A DNA stretch of 64,000 nt, from contig CATQJL010000223.1 of the NCBI GenBank assembly GCA_958299035.1, forward strand, positions 75,595,600 to 75,659,599, written 5' to 3'. Of this stretch, positions 34,016-44,464 are shown piece after piece (within the stretch, counting starts at the first letter, position 1; every line of letters begins with the position of its first letter). Origin of the DNA: Cylicocyclus nassatus. Lineage: Eukaryota > Nematoda > Chromadorea > Rhabditida > Strongylidae. The notes below the pieces were generated by a model. It was not told the origin of the DNA and made no database searches. It was given only the letters and a program-made list of their open reading frames with translations. The translations under genes and the position numbers were made by a program.

Positions 34016-35207
34016 TTTAAGAATTTCAAAAAAGTTGCTTACTGTTGTGCACCGCACAAGAAAAGTGTTAAAGAGAATGAAGAAGATACGGCCTTCATTA
34101 TGATAATTTTGATATCTCCTTTTTGGGGGGTATAAATGGATCAATTTTCATTTAGTAACATTCTTTTCTCTTCCTGCTATTCCGAGTAAACGTCTATATC
34201 TATCGTCCTCATCACTGTCGTTATGGATCCAACACTTACAAACATTTTGAAGGGTATTTGAAAGCTTGTGTACAAACGATCGTACATTCAAAAAGCGAAA
34301 TTATAGAAGTAAAAACAAAACTTCAAGAAGCAGAGGACTGAAGAAATTACTATCTACACAGTGGACCACCGGAGTAAATTTTCCCTATTCCTTTTTCCTT
34401 ACATTTCTCAACTTCCTGTTTTCCCACTGGAAAGCATGAGAGTTATTATAGCGCTATAGTGGGATGACTTTAGAAAAGACCTTCTACTTCTAGCTTCCCA
34501 AAAGATTATTTCTCATTGCGTTCCGTAAGAGTATGGGCCGCAAACCCGTCGTCATCTCAGCTCTAAGTTGAAGTTACGAACCACTATAAACCGCAGCACC
34601 TCTCGATGCAGAGATTGTAAAAATGAAAAACGGCGTTTGCCTTAGGGGAAATTGCTGCTGGCGTTTTTGGTCAAGTGGGTAAATCACTGCACTTCAAGCA
34701 GAGACCGCGATTCGAGACACGCTGCAGGACTTCCTTTCATTTTGCCGCGATTCGTAACAGGCCCACACCGAAAAATCGATGATCACTCTATCAAAAATTT
34801 CGCCTACCTGACGAAAAATTAACAATGTAATAATATTTGATGTTTCATCATTAAAATATTATGACCGTTGCCGTTTGGGCGATGAAACTTCCTAAGCTCA
34901 CATAAGAAAACCCAACTTCTCATTTTCTACCAAAAGGAGAGGATTATCATAGCGCCTTTGTAGGAGTCCCTTAAGAAATTTCCTATTTCTAACCTTCCAC
35001 AAAATTATTTTTCTACGAGCTTCGTAAGAGTATGGTCCGCAAACTCACCTCAACGAAAATCCGCCAGCTGGGGCAGTTGAAATAACGGCCGCTTTTAGTC
35101 GCGAAGCTATTTGGAAAACTACAGCTTGTTTTAGTCATTGTAAGCATATACTGAATGCAATAAATACGCATTTTACCAGTCTGCAACAGTTACACATATT
35201 ATGCACT
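34016..35207. other. Diverged inter-gene modules with a tRNA-like patch
   Basis: Two successive diverged copies of the module at 18625-19150 occur at 34430-34870 and 34925-35200; both carry AAAAATTTCGCC- or CTACGAGCTTCG-type blocks. At 34654-34726, TGGTCAAGTGGGTAAATC and GCGATTCGAGACACGC resemble A and B boxes of a tRNA, but stems are imperfect and position 33 would be C. It is most likely a tRNA pseudogene or SINE fragment. Confidence 0.4.
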
Positions 35208-35500
35208 AGTTGGCATACCCAGCTCCGCCCGGGCCTGTCAATAATATATTTGTAATCAGCATGCTCGATTACCCCCCTGTGCCAACTCCCAGCCCTGTAG
35301 CTCAAATTTTGCAAAAAATCGATAAAATCGATATCGATCGATAACGAAAAGTAGCCTATGACACGCTCCCTGCCCCGAAGTATATGTGTGCCAAGTTTGG
35401 TCCAAATCGGTTCAGAAATAAAAATTTCTATTCCGCACATACGTACAGACATACAGACAGACAGACAGACATACAGACATTCAGCTTTATATATAAGATT
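35208..35500 (+). mobile_element. Non-LTR retroelement tail (LINE/SINE-like)
   Basis: Starts with TACCCAGCTCCGCCCGGGCC, includes CCAAGTTTGGTCCAAATCGG, and ends in an AGAC-rich microsatellite (35444-35480) and TATATATAAGATT. These three parts in this order are typical of 3' ends of invertebrate LINE/SINE elements. The homologous module at 18880-18960 lacks it, so it is an insertion. No reverse transcriptase is present. Confidence 0.6.
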
Positions 35501-35832
35501 AAGCCCGCAAATATTGCTTTTGCAGACATGTAGCATACAGCTAGATGGCTTCGCGACTGAAATCGGGTAAAGTATGCCCGAATGTCTGAGACCTCCGCAG
35601 TATCACTGTGCTTTCAATCTCGATGCCGGCGAGTGGCAGGGCCACTATCGAAAAACCGATGATGATCGCTATCAAAGTTTTCGCCTAGCTAACGGAAAAA
35701 TTGAACAATGTAATAATAATTCATTGTTTTATCAATAAGATATTACGACCGGCTGAAATTCAGTAAAAGGGATGATTCTTAGCTCGAGCATCACTTTTCA
35801 ATCTCCTAGTTTCTTGTTTGCGATCAGGGGCA

Positions 35833-35974
35833 GTATGCATCATCTCCCGTTTTGAAAGCGGGCGATCATTTCCAATAGAAATCATACACCACGGGTCGGG
35901 CGCCCAACCCGGCCGGGCGATCATTTTCTACTGAAAGTGATTGCCCGCCATCAAAACGGGAGATTGATGCATAC
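35833..35974. mobile_element. Short hairpin TIR element
   Basis: 142 bp with ends GTATGCATCATCTCCCGTTTT-like and the inverted AAAACGGGAGATTGATGCATAC, plus GGGCGATCATTT inside both arms. It is absent from the paralogous position near 19237, so it is an insertion. Confidence 0.65.
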
Positions 35975-37179
35975 CGACCCAGGTGTTCAATACTCTTCAG
36001 TTGGAGCCCCGTCACCGCGTATTTTTGCTTGTGCGCCAAAAAAACGTGAGCATGGGTGCCGCGTAAGTTGCTTATTGTCTGTTATGCACTTCTGCACACT
36101 ACTTCGTCAGCTTAACTTACGACTCCCCTTCAACTTACGGATAGCAAGGTGAACTGATCGCGGTGAACTGACTTCTCACGCTTGGACTTGACTTCTTAAT
36201 GCATGAGAGAGGGTAAGTTTGTAAGTTCAATGTACGAAGTTCTTCTGAGGGGTCGGCTCACTCTGAGCTTAGGGGTGGAGGGAGGGGGGAAGGAGAGGAG
36301 GGGAGAAGATGGAGGGTTTCTACGGGCCTATGTCTTTTGATTGGTTGACGGTGTTATACTAGGTTGAAAAGCATAGAAGGCAGGCGCTTCGTGAACTGTA
36401 CGACACAGCTTTGCTTCTTCTTTTCACCATTTACGTTTCTGATCTGGTCGCTGTTGCGGTCCTAGGATGATCACCGAATTTTTTTAACGTGGTCTCCACG
36501 TTGACTTAATCAATTTAGGATTCAAGCTTTGGAAGAGTCTCGACAACACGTGAGTAGAGTAGACAAGATTTAATACAATAAATCTTTCAGGCACCTCCAG
36601 CTGGCTCCTTTGAATTTTTTTAGAAAACTTTCATGTTAACAAACTCCATATTCGGTTGTGCCAAATTTGGCCACCCTATTCTGTCAAAATTAATGACTAT
36701 AGATTTTTCATAAGCAATATTTTGTGAAAAAAAATTGAATAATAGAAGATGTAAGAAACACAAAACTGTGACTGGAAGGGAACAAGAACTTTCGAGAATT
36801 TGCAAATTCGAAATTTTTTCCATCGATGGCTTTGTAGGTGTTTAGGCTTGTGGAGCTAGGAGTTGTGAAAAAAGCTGCTTCACATGTTCGAATTCAACAT
36901 ATTCCGATGCGGCCGCAAGCAGTCATGCTAAAGTATTACCAAACAAATTGTAGGAGATTTCAAGATCAATTTTATGTGTAACTACGAAGAAATGAGATGT
37001 TTTACACCATAGATTAGGCCTTGGAGCCCCGCCTTCCAGTCGCCAATCCCGTCGAATCAAAGGCTATATGTTTCGAACTTATGTAGATGACATCCTTTTG
37101 GTAAGCTTCTAGTCTTTCGCGCAGAATTCGGGTTAACGCGAGCGAAGACATGGCCACAGGTCCTATAGTTGTAACGGAC
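35975..37179. other. Module remainder and unit D leader, no gene
   Basis: 35975-36170 aligns with 19240-19430. A purine-rich tract lies at 36262-36320. At 37020-37068 CCCCGCCTTCCAGTCGCC followed by CGAATCAAAGG matches the right end of the short element family at 51894, 59627 and 61987. 37075-37170 aligns with 895-1000. No gene recognised. Confidence 0.45.
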
Positions 37180-37590
37180 GGAAATCTTCATCGAATAAAC
37201 GAATATCGAAATAATTGATTTTGGAAATTTTTTCCAACGAATGAATATGGAATAATCAATTTTCGAAAAATTTTCGAATGAACGAATATCATTTAGTCCC
37301 ATTTTCATTTCGAATTTGAAATTTGAATATGGGCACGTTCAAATTTCGAATTTTCGAACTTTCGAATAATCTAATAATTTGGTTCAATATTCGACTAGAA
37401 CGAATTAATAACCAAACAGCATCGAATGAACGCAATTTTCGAATGTTCGAGTGCAATATTCGAACATTGGAATATTCGACCAAGTGTATTCCGAAACCTC
37501 CCCAATATTCGAATATTCGAATAACTGTCTCCCAAAATCCCCCGAATGTTCGAATGTTCGAATAAGTCATTTTTCCGATTCGTCGAATCG
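37180..37590. repeat. Degenerate TTCGAATATTCGAA array (unit D leader)
   Basis: The same composition and order as in units A and C, including GAATGTTCGAGTGCAATATT at 37440. The array ends near 37590, then sequence related to 22500-22740 follows. Confidence 0.8.
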
Positions 37591-38710
37591 GAACAAATTT
37601 TTCAAGCAAAGTGCCCATAACTGTGGTAAAGGTTTTCTTACTGAAGTTCCTTTCTTCTCTTTTGGTTACATAGTTTACAAATTTTTTTTCGATTTTAAAT
37701 TATCCATATAGTAATTTCCAGTATAGATTTGATAGCGCAGATAAAAATACGTAAAAATGTTTCAAAGTGGAATTTTGAAAGTTGTAATTACTGCTTTTCC
37801 TTAAATCAAGTTGGTAGAGAAAAGGTAGATTTCTTTCAAAAAAGCGAAAAATCAAGCTTGTTTAGAGGAAACAATTTGAGGTATTCTAGCCCGAAAATGG
37901 CTATCAACGGTCTGAGTTATATAAACGTACAATTGAATAAACCTGAAGACTTTCATAGGATAAAGAAAAGATAATGTGTGCGATTTGAAAACCTGATGTC
38001 GATTAAAAATGCTGACAAATGAAAAGAAAATGAGAAAAATTCGATAGATATCAATGTACGGATAGCATATTGTTATATAACTGTTAATACGACATTTTCT
38101 GCCAAATCTAATTTTATGACGTCATTCAACAATTGCAAATAATAACTCACTTGGCTAAGCAACAAGCAGTTGGACTGATTATGTGTTTGGCATTAGAAGG
38201 TTAGAAAGCAGCAAAGCAGCAATAAGGTGCAATAATCATTCAGATGGTTAACTCCTATATTCACGAAAATTCCATGATACTATATAGGATGCCTTAATCT
38301 AGAACTGTAAGAGCATGACATAATGTAGTTTTCATTACTTACTTTGAGGCTAGCGGAAAACAAAAGTAATAATCCGCCATCCTTGCCTGCAATAAGTCTG
38401 CGATGAAGCCTTGTGTAGTCCACTGACAACTCCAACGATGCTGGTTTTACTTCAGATATGGCCTTTTCTGGTACATTTCTCATAATATTCGAATACTCCG
38501 ATTAGTAAATTGATAAGGCGGTTCAAACTTCCTGCTGAACATTCTCTACGAAAAAATTAATTGCCCATGAACAAAGTGAAGTTAGGCGGCACATGCTGAT
38601 TCATTTTTCTAAATTCACGGTCAACTTATCCTTACATGTAAGTCATTTGATACATAGGAGAGATAGAACCATCCAATAATTATTCTCCCTTTAATCGGCT
38701 TGATTTTTCT
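37591..38710. other. Upstream region of gene D
   Basis: 37880-38030 resembles the right arm of the 21953-22730 palindrome. 38030-38555 aligns with the region upstream of genes C, A and B, including CCTTTTCTGGTACATTTCTC and GCTGAACATTC. No ORF is conserved. Confidence 0.5.
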
Positions 38711-38768
38711 TAACTACATCAAAAATTCACGTTCTATTGCAGGGGCACGTACTTTGCCGAAACCTACG
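38711..38768 (+). promoter_or_regulatory. Conserved core upstream region of gene D
   Basis: TAACTACATCAAAAATTC and TTCTATTGCAGGGG precede the ATG at 38769. TTGCAG|GG is the best splice-acceptor match among the four paralogues, supporting a possible 5' UTR or spliced-leader acceptor. Confidence 0.42.
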
Positions 38769-39171
38769 ATGAAACTCTTTCTGCAGTTGGTTATTATCGG
38801 AATGTGCGCAGCTTGGAATCCCTTTGCTAGAAAAACCACGAAACGGACCCCTAGTACGTAATGTCCCACGTACAACTCGCAGGTAGGATCAAGTGATAAG
38901 GCACAAATCAAAAGTAAAATAGGCTCTCTTCAGCCAGCCTTGGCTATGTGAGAAAGGAAGTTGCCGACTGTACCATGGCCCAGGCCAATCCACGTTACCC
39001 GGCAGCCATGTATACCCTAGTTACAAAGCTTGCCTGAGTTATTGCAAAGACCCCTTCGATGATTATGTATGTGACTCTGAAATTAAATATTGCAAGAAAG
39101 CAAAAGGAATAACAAGCGAAAAACTCTTCCGCAATTGGGAAGCATGCCAGTTGGAATGCGACAAGGCTTAA
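38769..39171 (+). CDS. Secreted two-domain cysteine-rich protein (gene D)
   Basis: Predicted exons are 38769-38857 and 38934-39171, giving 108 residues, with a 76-bp phase-2 intron ending CTCTCTTCAG. The signal peptide is MKLFLQLVIIGMCAAWNPFA. Domain 1 has C-x4-C-x22-C-x3-C with CEKGSCRLY and VYPSYKAC. Domain 2 has C-x6-C-x17-C-x3-C with LFRNWEACQLEC. Both domains lie in one exon, unlike A and B. The donor (AC|GTAATG) lies 25 bp upstream of the sequence homologous to the A/B donor (now GCAGGTAGGATC inside the intron). An in-frame TAA directly after AGTACG forces the upstream site. An AATAAA follows at 39296. Confidence 0.68.
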
Positions 39172-39295
39172 TAGTGAACATCTCTTTCTCTATCTTCACT
39201 GAATCCGCTTGATGATTTAATTTGCTTAAGTGTCGCTATGGCCACTGAATTATGTCCTTCTCAATTTGATATTCATACCTATTTGCATTGTTTCT

Positions 39296-39301
39296 AATAA
39301 A
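39296..39301 (+). terminator. Candidate polyadenylation signal of gene D
   Basis: Canonical AATAAA 125 bp after the gene D stop codon. The same stretch aligns with the last codons of gene A and B exon 3 (AAACACTGA), so the coding end differs between paralogues. Confidence 0.5.
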
Positions 39302-39318
39302 CACTGACGCAAAAAAAT

Positions 39319-39543
39319 ATGAGTATAAAATTTGGGAACATCAACATCGCATATTATTGTGAAGATAAAGTAATTGTTGCTTGTAGCTTGTCCACAAATC
39401 GCAAACATCATTGTCTTAAGAAAAGAAGATGTCCTATAACCGTACAAAGAGTGACTGACAGTACTGACAGGAGTGAAATTGGTTATTACGGTTACTTCCA
39501 ATTAAATCACAGTTTTTTTTCATGGAAAAACGACTTCTGCTAA
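39319..39543 (+). CDS. Small cysteine-containing ORF downstream of gene D
   Basis: 74 codons from an ATG conserved with units A and B (MSIKFGN). It contains YYCEDKVIVACSLS and then HHCLKKRRC; five cysteines in all, and no signal peptide. It could be the final exon of another secreted-protein gene, with AATATGAG|T as a poor acceptor, or a free small gene. The matching copies after A and B are truncated by TAA. The product is unknown. Confidence 0.35.
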   Translation: MSIKFGNINIAYYCEDKVIVACSLSTNRKHHCLKKRRCPITVQRVTDSTDRSEIGYYGYFQLNHSFFSWKNDFC

Positions 39544-40267
39544 TTGAGCAGAGCTCAGGTTTGAAGCACTCCGTAGGTCAAATGAAATGTAATCGGCTTC
39601 CTTCCGCTTCCCCAAATTCTCAGTGGTCATTTTTTTGCTTACCTATAGGAGGTGACCTGGTTTCGACCTCTATTAATGTATTCCCTCAGCATTGTTTTCC
39701 TAGCCTAGCAGCCTCAGTTGAATTGAGTTGATGTAGGTTATCTGCAAGCTAATCTGCTGCTAATGGGCTCGTGCAGTTCGTTTTTCCAATTTGGTCCTAT
39801 ATTTTATGCCAGTATGAATAGTCAACTCCAAAATACAGTTCGGCAACGTATCAAACAATGCTCTTCAGTCTCCTTTCAATAGGTTGTCTCAAAAATAAAC
39901 CGTATTTTCATTAAGCAAACCATTTTGTTTTCCTACAAGACATGGGGTGCCATTGGACAGAGTAAAGCGAGCTCTATACAATGGCCATCAAAGATCCCCC
40001 ATGTCGTAATGGTAGAATTTGGAACCAAAAATTAGGGTTTCCCATTTTAAACAAATCGAATCCAATCGTTATGCGATAGACACGTATTATTGGCCAAAAG
40101 TTTGGTGGATTTTTCCGGGCTCAAAATTGAGAAAACGTAGCCCGAAAATGCAAATGGCTTTATCGAGATCTTTTGTTAAACTTGGTATTTCTCAATACCA
40201 GGACGCATACAAAGGTAAAATTTGAAGGTCATCTTTGATAGGACTTGTAGTATACAAAACGACATAA
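39544..40267. other. Spacer without recognised gene
   Basis: Short ORFs of under 70 codons only. No TIR or RNA gene found. Confidence 0.4.
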
Positions 40268-40425
40268 AGGCTGCTGCATGACGAAGGCTCAAAAGCGATA
40301 TTGGCAGAGCGGGCGCGGACGCTACGCGCGCGCACCCTCACAGTTGTGAACGCGGCTCATGCGCTCCGCGGCTAATAAAGCCGCTTCGCGCCCAGAGATA
40401 TTGCGCCTTCGCCATGCAGCAGCCT
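40268..40425. mobile_element. Short GC-rich TIR element
   Basis: 158 bp. Ends are AGGCTGCTGCATGACGAAGG and the inverted CCTTCGCCATGCAGCAGCCT, with ATAA on both sides as a likely target duplication. Very high in GCG and CGC words compared with the flanks. Confidence 0.72.
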
Positions 40426-40546
40426 ATAAGCGGGAGGAGCTGGGGGGGAGTCTGCCATGGATTGATTTACTCCCTTCTATAAGCGGAAAAATTCAGTAAC
40501 TATTTGCGTACTATACGTACCTGTTGTATAATAACCAAGTTGGAAA

Positions 40547-40595
40547 CAGTGGCGTACCCAGGATTCCCGTTCGGGAAGGGGGGGGGGGGGAGACA
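40547..40595. repeat. CAGTGGCGTACCCAGG transposon-end motif with poly-G
   Basis: CAGTGGCGTACCCAGGATTC followed by a 14-G run. This motif is found at termini of several animal DNA transposons. I could not find a matching inverted end nearby, so it is a solo end. Confidence 0.4.
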
Positions 40596-40836
40596 AAAAT
40601 CTTTTTCTGATGAAGGTTCGTGGCGTTAGCCACGGAATTCAAACAATTTTTTGATATGCTTCCTTCTTTCTTCAACTTGGCAAAGATATAGTTTTCGGAA
40701 AAATTATACTGAAAAATGCTGAAAAGCCAGTTTAAGATGCCCAAATAATTCATCACATTGCAGATTTCCCAACCGTTATCTTCTTAAGTCTCAAATGAAA
40801 ATTCTAAGATATTGCTGGTAAAAGATGAGTAAAATA

Positions 40837-41480
40837 TTAGGTTGGTGCAAAAATAATGACCGTTTTGCGAATTCTCACTTTGACGTTCTATAACTTTTTG
40901 AAGAATTAATATTTCCGAATGCTATAACGATCATCAGAAGCAGCAAACCTTTTGCAATACAGCTCACATATACTTATATTCATATCACCAACGGGCAGAA
41001 AAATATGGGTTGAAAAACGAAAAAGGTCTTTCTGCTACAACCTTGTTTTTGATAATTCATAACTTCCTTTAAAGTTTGTTAGTATGAATGACAAGTTGTC
41101 TATCTTGTAGCTGCAGGCCAGTGGTACAAAACACATTAAAAAGTATTCGGACAAAAAAGTTCGCGAGAAAGAAAAAAATTAAAGTTCAAAATTTCTTAGT
41201 TTTTCAACATTTTTTCAATGTGCCTCAAAGTCCCGAATATAGAATTTTTTAATTTTCTACGTACTGAACAGCTGGAATTTTTTGCAAAAACTGCTAAGAG
41301 GACGTCCTAGCCCTACGCTTACAGAACTGAGTAAAGCTTCGGCGATTGACTTTTTCAGAAGAAAATTATGGGTCATAAAATGACCGCAACAGCTACCCAT
41401 GTTTAGGCGCCCATATCTCAGTCTGGATAATTTCAAAAAATGAAGTCAAGTATGCATAATGTAGACAATTTCTACTATAG
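40837..41480. mobile_element. Truncated mariner-type element, TTAGGTTGGTGC family
   Basis: Begins TTAGGTTGGTGCAAAAATAA after TA and is homologous, in opposite orientation, to the right part of 50347-51122 (GATCATCAGAAGCAGCAAACC-type block, CCATATCTCAG). Homology ends near 41480 without a second terminus. Confidence 0.7.
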
Positions 41481-42061
41481 GGCATTTGAAAAATCGTGAC
41501 GATGGCGCGACTGCGCGCGACACGCACGCCACTTCCGGAAATCGTATTTTCTTGATTTTCACCTCTAGTCTAATGGTTGTTTGCTTACGTATGATGATAT
41601 CTAGGGACTGAAAGCTGCTGAGCTGAACGTTGAGGTGATGTCTTCTTGAATGAGCGTTTTATGCTCCTGTGGGCGCAAAGTCTGCAGCATCCGTCGTCAC
41701 GGTTTCGTAAATGAACCATACATACAATAGCTAAATTTTCGAAGAAATGGCATTGATACGCGCTTGAATTCTGGCCAGAAAAGTGATGCAATGAGATTCT
41801 GAATTTGAATGCGGTTATTTGAAGCTCAGTAACTTTATAACAGATGAGGATGAAAACCGCTCTAACAGCATTAGATCATGAAAACAGCTTCGTGATGGTA
41901 CTCCACATCTATCTTAAAGAAGAAGATGAAAATTGATTGAAAATTGAATGAAAAATTGATTGAAAGTTGTGCCCTGATAAAAGGCTTGGAAAATCGGCCA
42001 TTATTTTTGCACCAACTCAGTACATGTTGGAGATTTCTTATGATTATCCGAGCGACTATTA
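41481..42061. other. Spacer without recognised gene
   Basis: Nothing supported. Simple GATTGAAAATTGAATGAAAA repetition at 41935-41970. Confidence 0.4.
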
Positions 42062-42686
42062 TAGTCGTCCTCACCCCACTAGTCGGTCGGTGGACGAATT
42101 TGAATTCGAACTGGAGCAGGCCGGCCGCGGCAGAACGCGGCAGACCGCCCCTCAGCCAAGCGCTTGCACATAAGTTTTCCTCTTATTTTCTTCGCATTTC
42201 TTTGCTATCTCTCGTATTGGCAATGGAAAAAATCAGATTTCAGATTTCGTCCACTGACTCTTTGAAACAAACGCTTTTGAGAGAATTTCAGCCCCATCGC
42301 AAAAACAAAATAGTTTAGAGTACACATTCTGACGAAAAACTCGACACAGTTCATCAGATCACATTTGTATGTATGTCACTTAGCGATAGAGAGATTTCTT
42401 ATCCAAAAATCTCTAATCGCATCCTTCTTCTCGGTTTACCTGGAAAAAATGTAAAACAAACGGTCACAAACTGCACAAAACAATAGTTAGCGGTACGAAG
42501 TCTAATAATCTGATTATGAACATTGTCGCAATACGAGAGATAGCAAAGAAATAGCAAGAAAATAAAAGAAAATCTCATGTGCAAGCGGTTGGCTACGAGG
42601 CGGTCTGCCGCGCTCTGCCGCGGCCGGCCTGCTCCAGTTCGAATTCAAATTCGGCCACCAACCGACTAGTGGGGTGAGGACGACTA
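42062..42686. mobile_element. Foldback element, TAGTCGTCCTCACCCC
   Basis: 625 bp, flanked by TA, with ends TAGTCGTCCTCACCCCACTA and its inverse. Arms of about 170 bp include the GC-rich GGCCGGCCGCGGCAGA block and its complement near 42620. No transposase. The 124-codon ORF 41944-42318 crosses the left end and is not convincing. Confidence 0.83.
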
Positions 42687-42808
42687 TATATGTTTTGGAA
42701 TATTACTGCTAAAAAGAAGAAAATGAATACTTAGCGCATTTGCTTGTCATTACTCTAAACGATTTGAGGGTAGGCCCGGAACGCCACGAACTTTCAAAAC
42801 AACCTCTA

Positions 42809-44354
42809 CAGTGCTGGACATAATTATAGGAACACTCTAGAAATCGTCGTAATTTTCATTCTTGTCAGTGAATCTGTCTGAAACTCTGCTGTATGGTGCG
42901 CATGTAAGCCTACCATAACTCCTCAGAACGGCTTCCAATCCCGTTGATTTCGAACGGAGAAAAATGGAAAAATTCGAAAAAGCTTGTTTTGCAGGCTGGA
43001 CATAATTATAAGGACACCTGGCCTTTTTGAGCATTATCGCATTCCTTGACTCCCAAATTTTTTTGTAGAGTTACATCCCAGAATATGAAACATTTGCAGC
43101 ACCTAGGACCTGTCATGCTACTCAAGGAAAGATGATCCTTGCATTTTTCGTTTCCAAAGGCATCAGAAGTCAAACTGCTTCAGTAAACAACTTTGAAGAG
43201 TTTTCAAGCCCTTGTTCATTTCAAATGATAATCATAGAGTCTACTGATCCTTCTGGATAGATGAGGTAAAGAGCGCTTTCATAAACTCTGCGTAATCGCT
43301 GATTTTGAAGGACAGACTTCAACCTCACCATAGGGTTGTCGTGCTTTTGCACCACAAAACTCGATTTTCAAGTTACAGAAAACGCTGCAATGTAGCCGCA
43401 ACAATACACGTACAACAATAAACTTGTGTGCCTAGTCAGGAAAAAATTTCGGGGTTGCACATTCTGGTTCAGCCGCAGTTGTCATCCGATGAGAGTTGAG
43501 TCGAGCACCCTGCACAATCATATCCAACTCAAATCAAGAAATCGAACAGGAAACCGCTTGAAACTTCAAAATCTTGCTAATGTCAGCTACCGCGCAAAAT
43601 GCGACATGAAACAGAGAATAAAATAGTGAGATTTGTGATTATGTTGAATCTACTGCTCGCATAGAATTTTCGTTGGAAGTATTTCAGATCTAAATGGCAA
43701 CTGCAGCACTAGAAAAATCTAAAATTGTTGCAGAAGATGCATCTCCACGTAGACAATGTAATGAATCGAGTCCATCACTTCACGACCATTGGAAAGTGAG
43801 TTTTGTGGTGCAAAAGCGCGACAACCCTATGGTGAGGTTGAAGTCTGTCCGTCAAAATCAGCGATTACGCAGAGTTTACGAAAGCGCTCTTCACATCATC
43901 TATCCAGAAGGATCAGTAGACTCTATGATTATCATTTGAAATGAACAAGGGCTTGAAAACTCTTCAAACCAGTTGTTTACCGAAGCAGTTTGACTTCTGA
44001 TGCCTTTGGAAACGAAAAATGCAAGGATCATCTTTCCTTGAGTAGCATGACAGGTCCTAGGTGCTGCAAATGTTTCATATTCTGGGATGTAACTCTACAA
44101 AAAAATTTGGGAGTCAAGGAATGCGATAATGCTCAAAAAGGCCAGGTGTCCTTATAATTATGTCCAGCCTGCAAAACAAGCTTTTTCGAATTTTTCCATT
44201 TTTCTCCGTTCGAAATCAACGGGATTGGAAGCCGTTCTGAGGAGTTATGGTAGGCTTACATGCGCACCATACAGCAAAGTTTCAGACAGATTCACTGGCA
44301 AGAATGAAAATTACGACGATTTCTAGAGTGTCCCTATAGTTATGTCCAGCACTG
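42809..44354. mobile_element. Tc1-like foldback element, CAGTGCTGGAC family
   Basis: 1546 bp, flanked by TA. Ends are CAGTGCTGGACATAATTATA and the inverted TATAGTTATGTCCAGCACTG. Arms of about 560 bp are nearly identical, so the same 65-codon frame appears inverted in each arm (42837-43034 and 44129-44326). The loop is about 420 bp, with no transposase motif. The CAGTGCTGG end is typical of Tc1-group elements. Confidence 0.88.
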
Positions 44355-44464
44355 TATTCAATTTTATGCACACGATGTGCGCCGACATAATTGTCAGGAT
44401 TAAAAGAGTTTCTTCCTTAACATTTGTCGTTGTTTAAAATCATACAGTATGTGTTGATCGGCGT

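Noticed and set aside
34654..34726. Possible functional tRNA gene
   Set aside because: A and B box-like words are present, but the anticodon stem is short, U33 is missing and the acceptor stem does not form; kept only as a tRNA-like patch.
42837..44326. Identical 65-codon ORFs on opposite strands, suggesting a duplicated gene
   Set aside because: They are the two arms of the foldback element 42809-44354, not genes.
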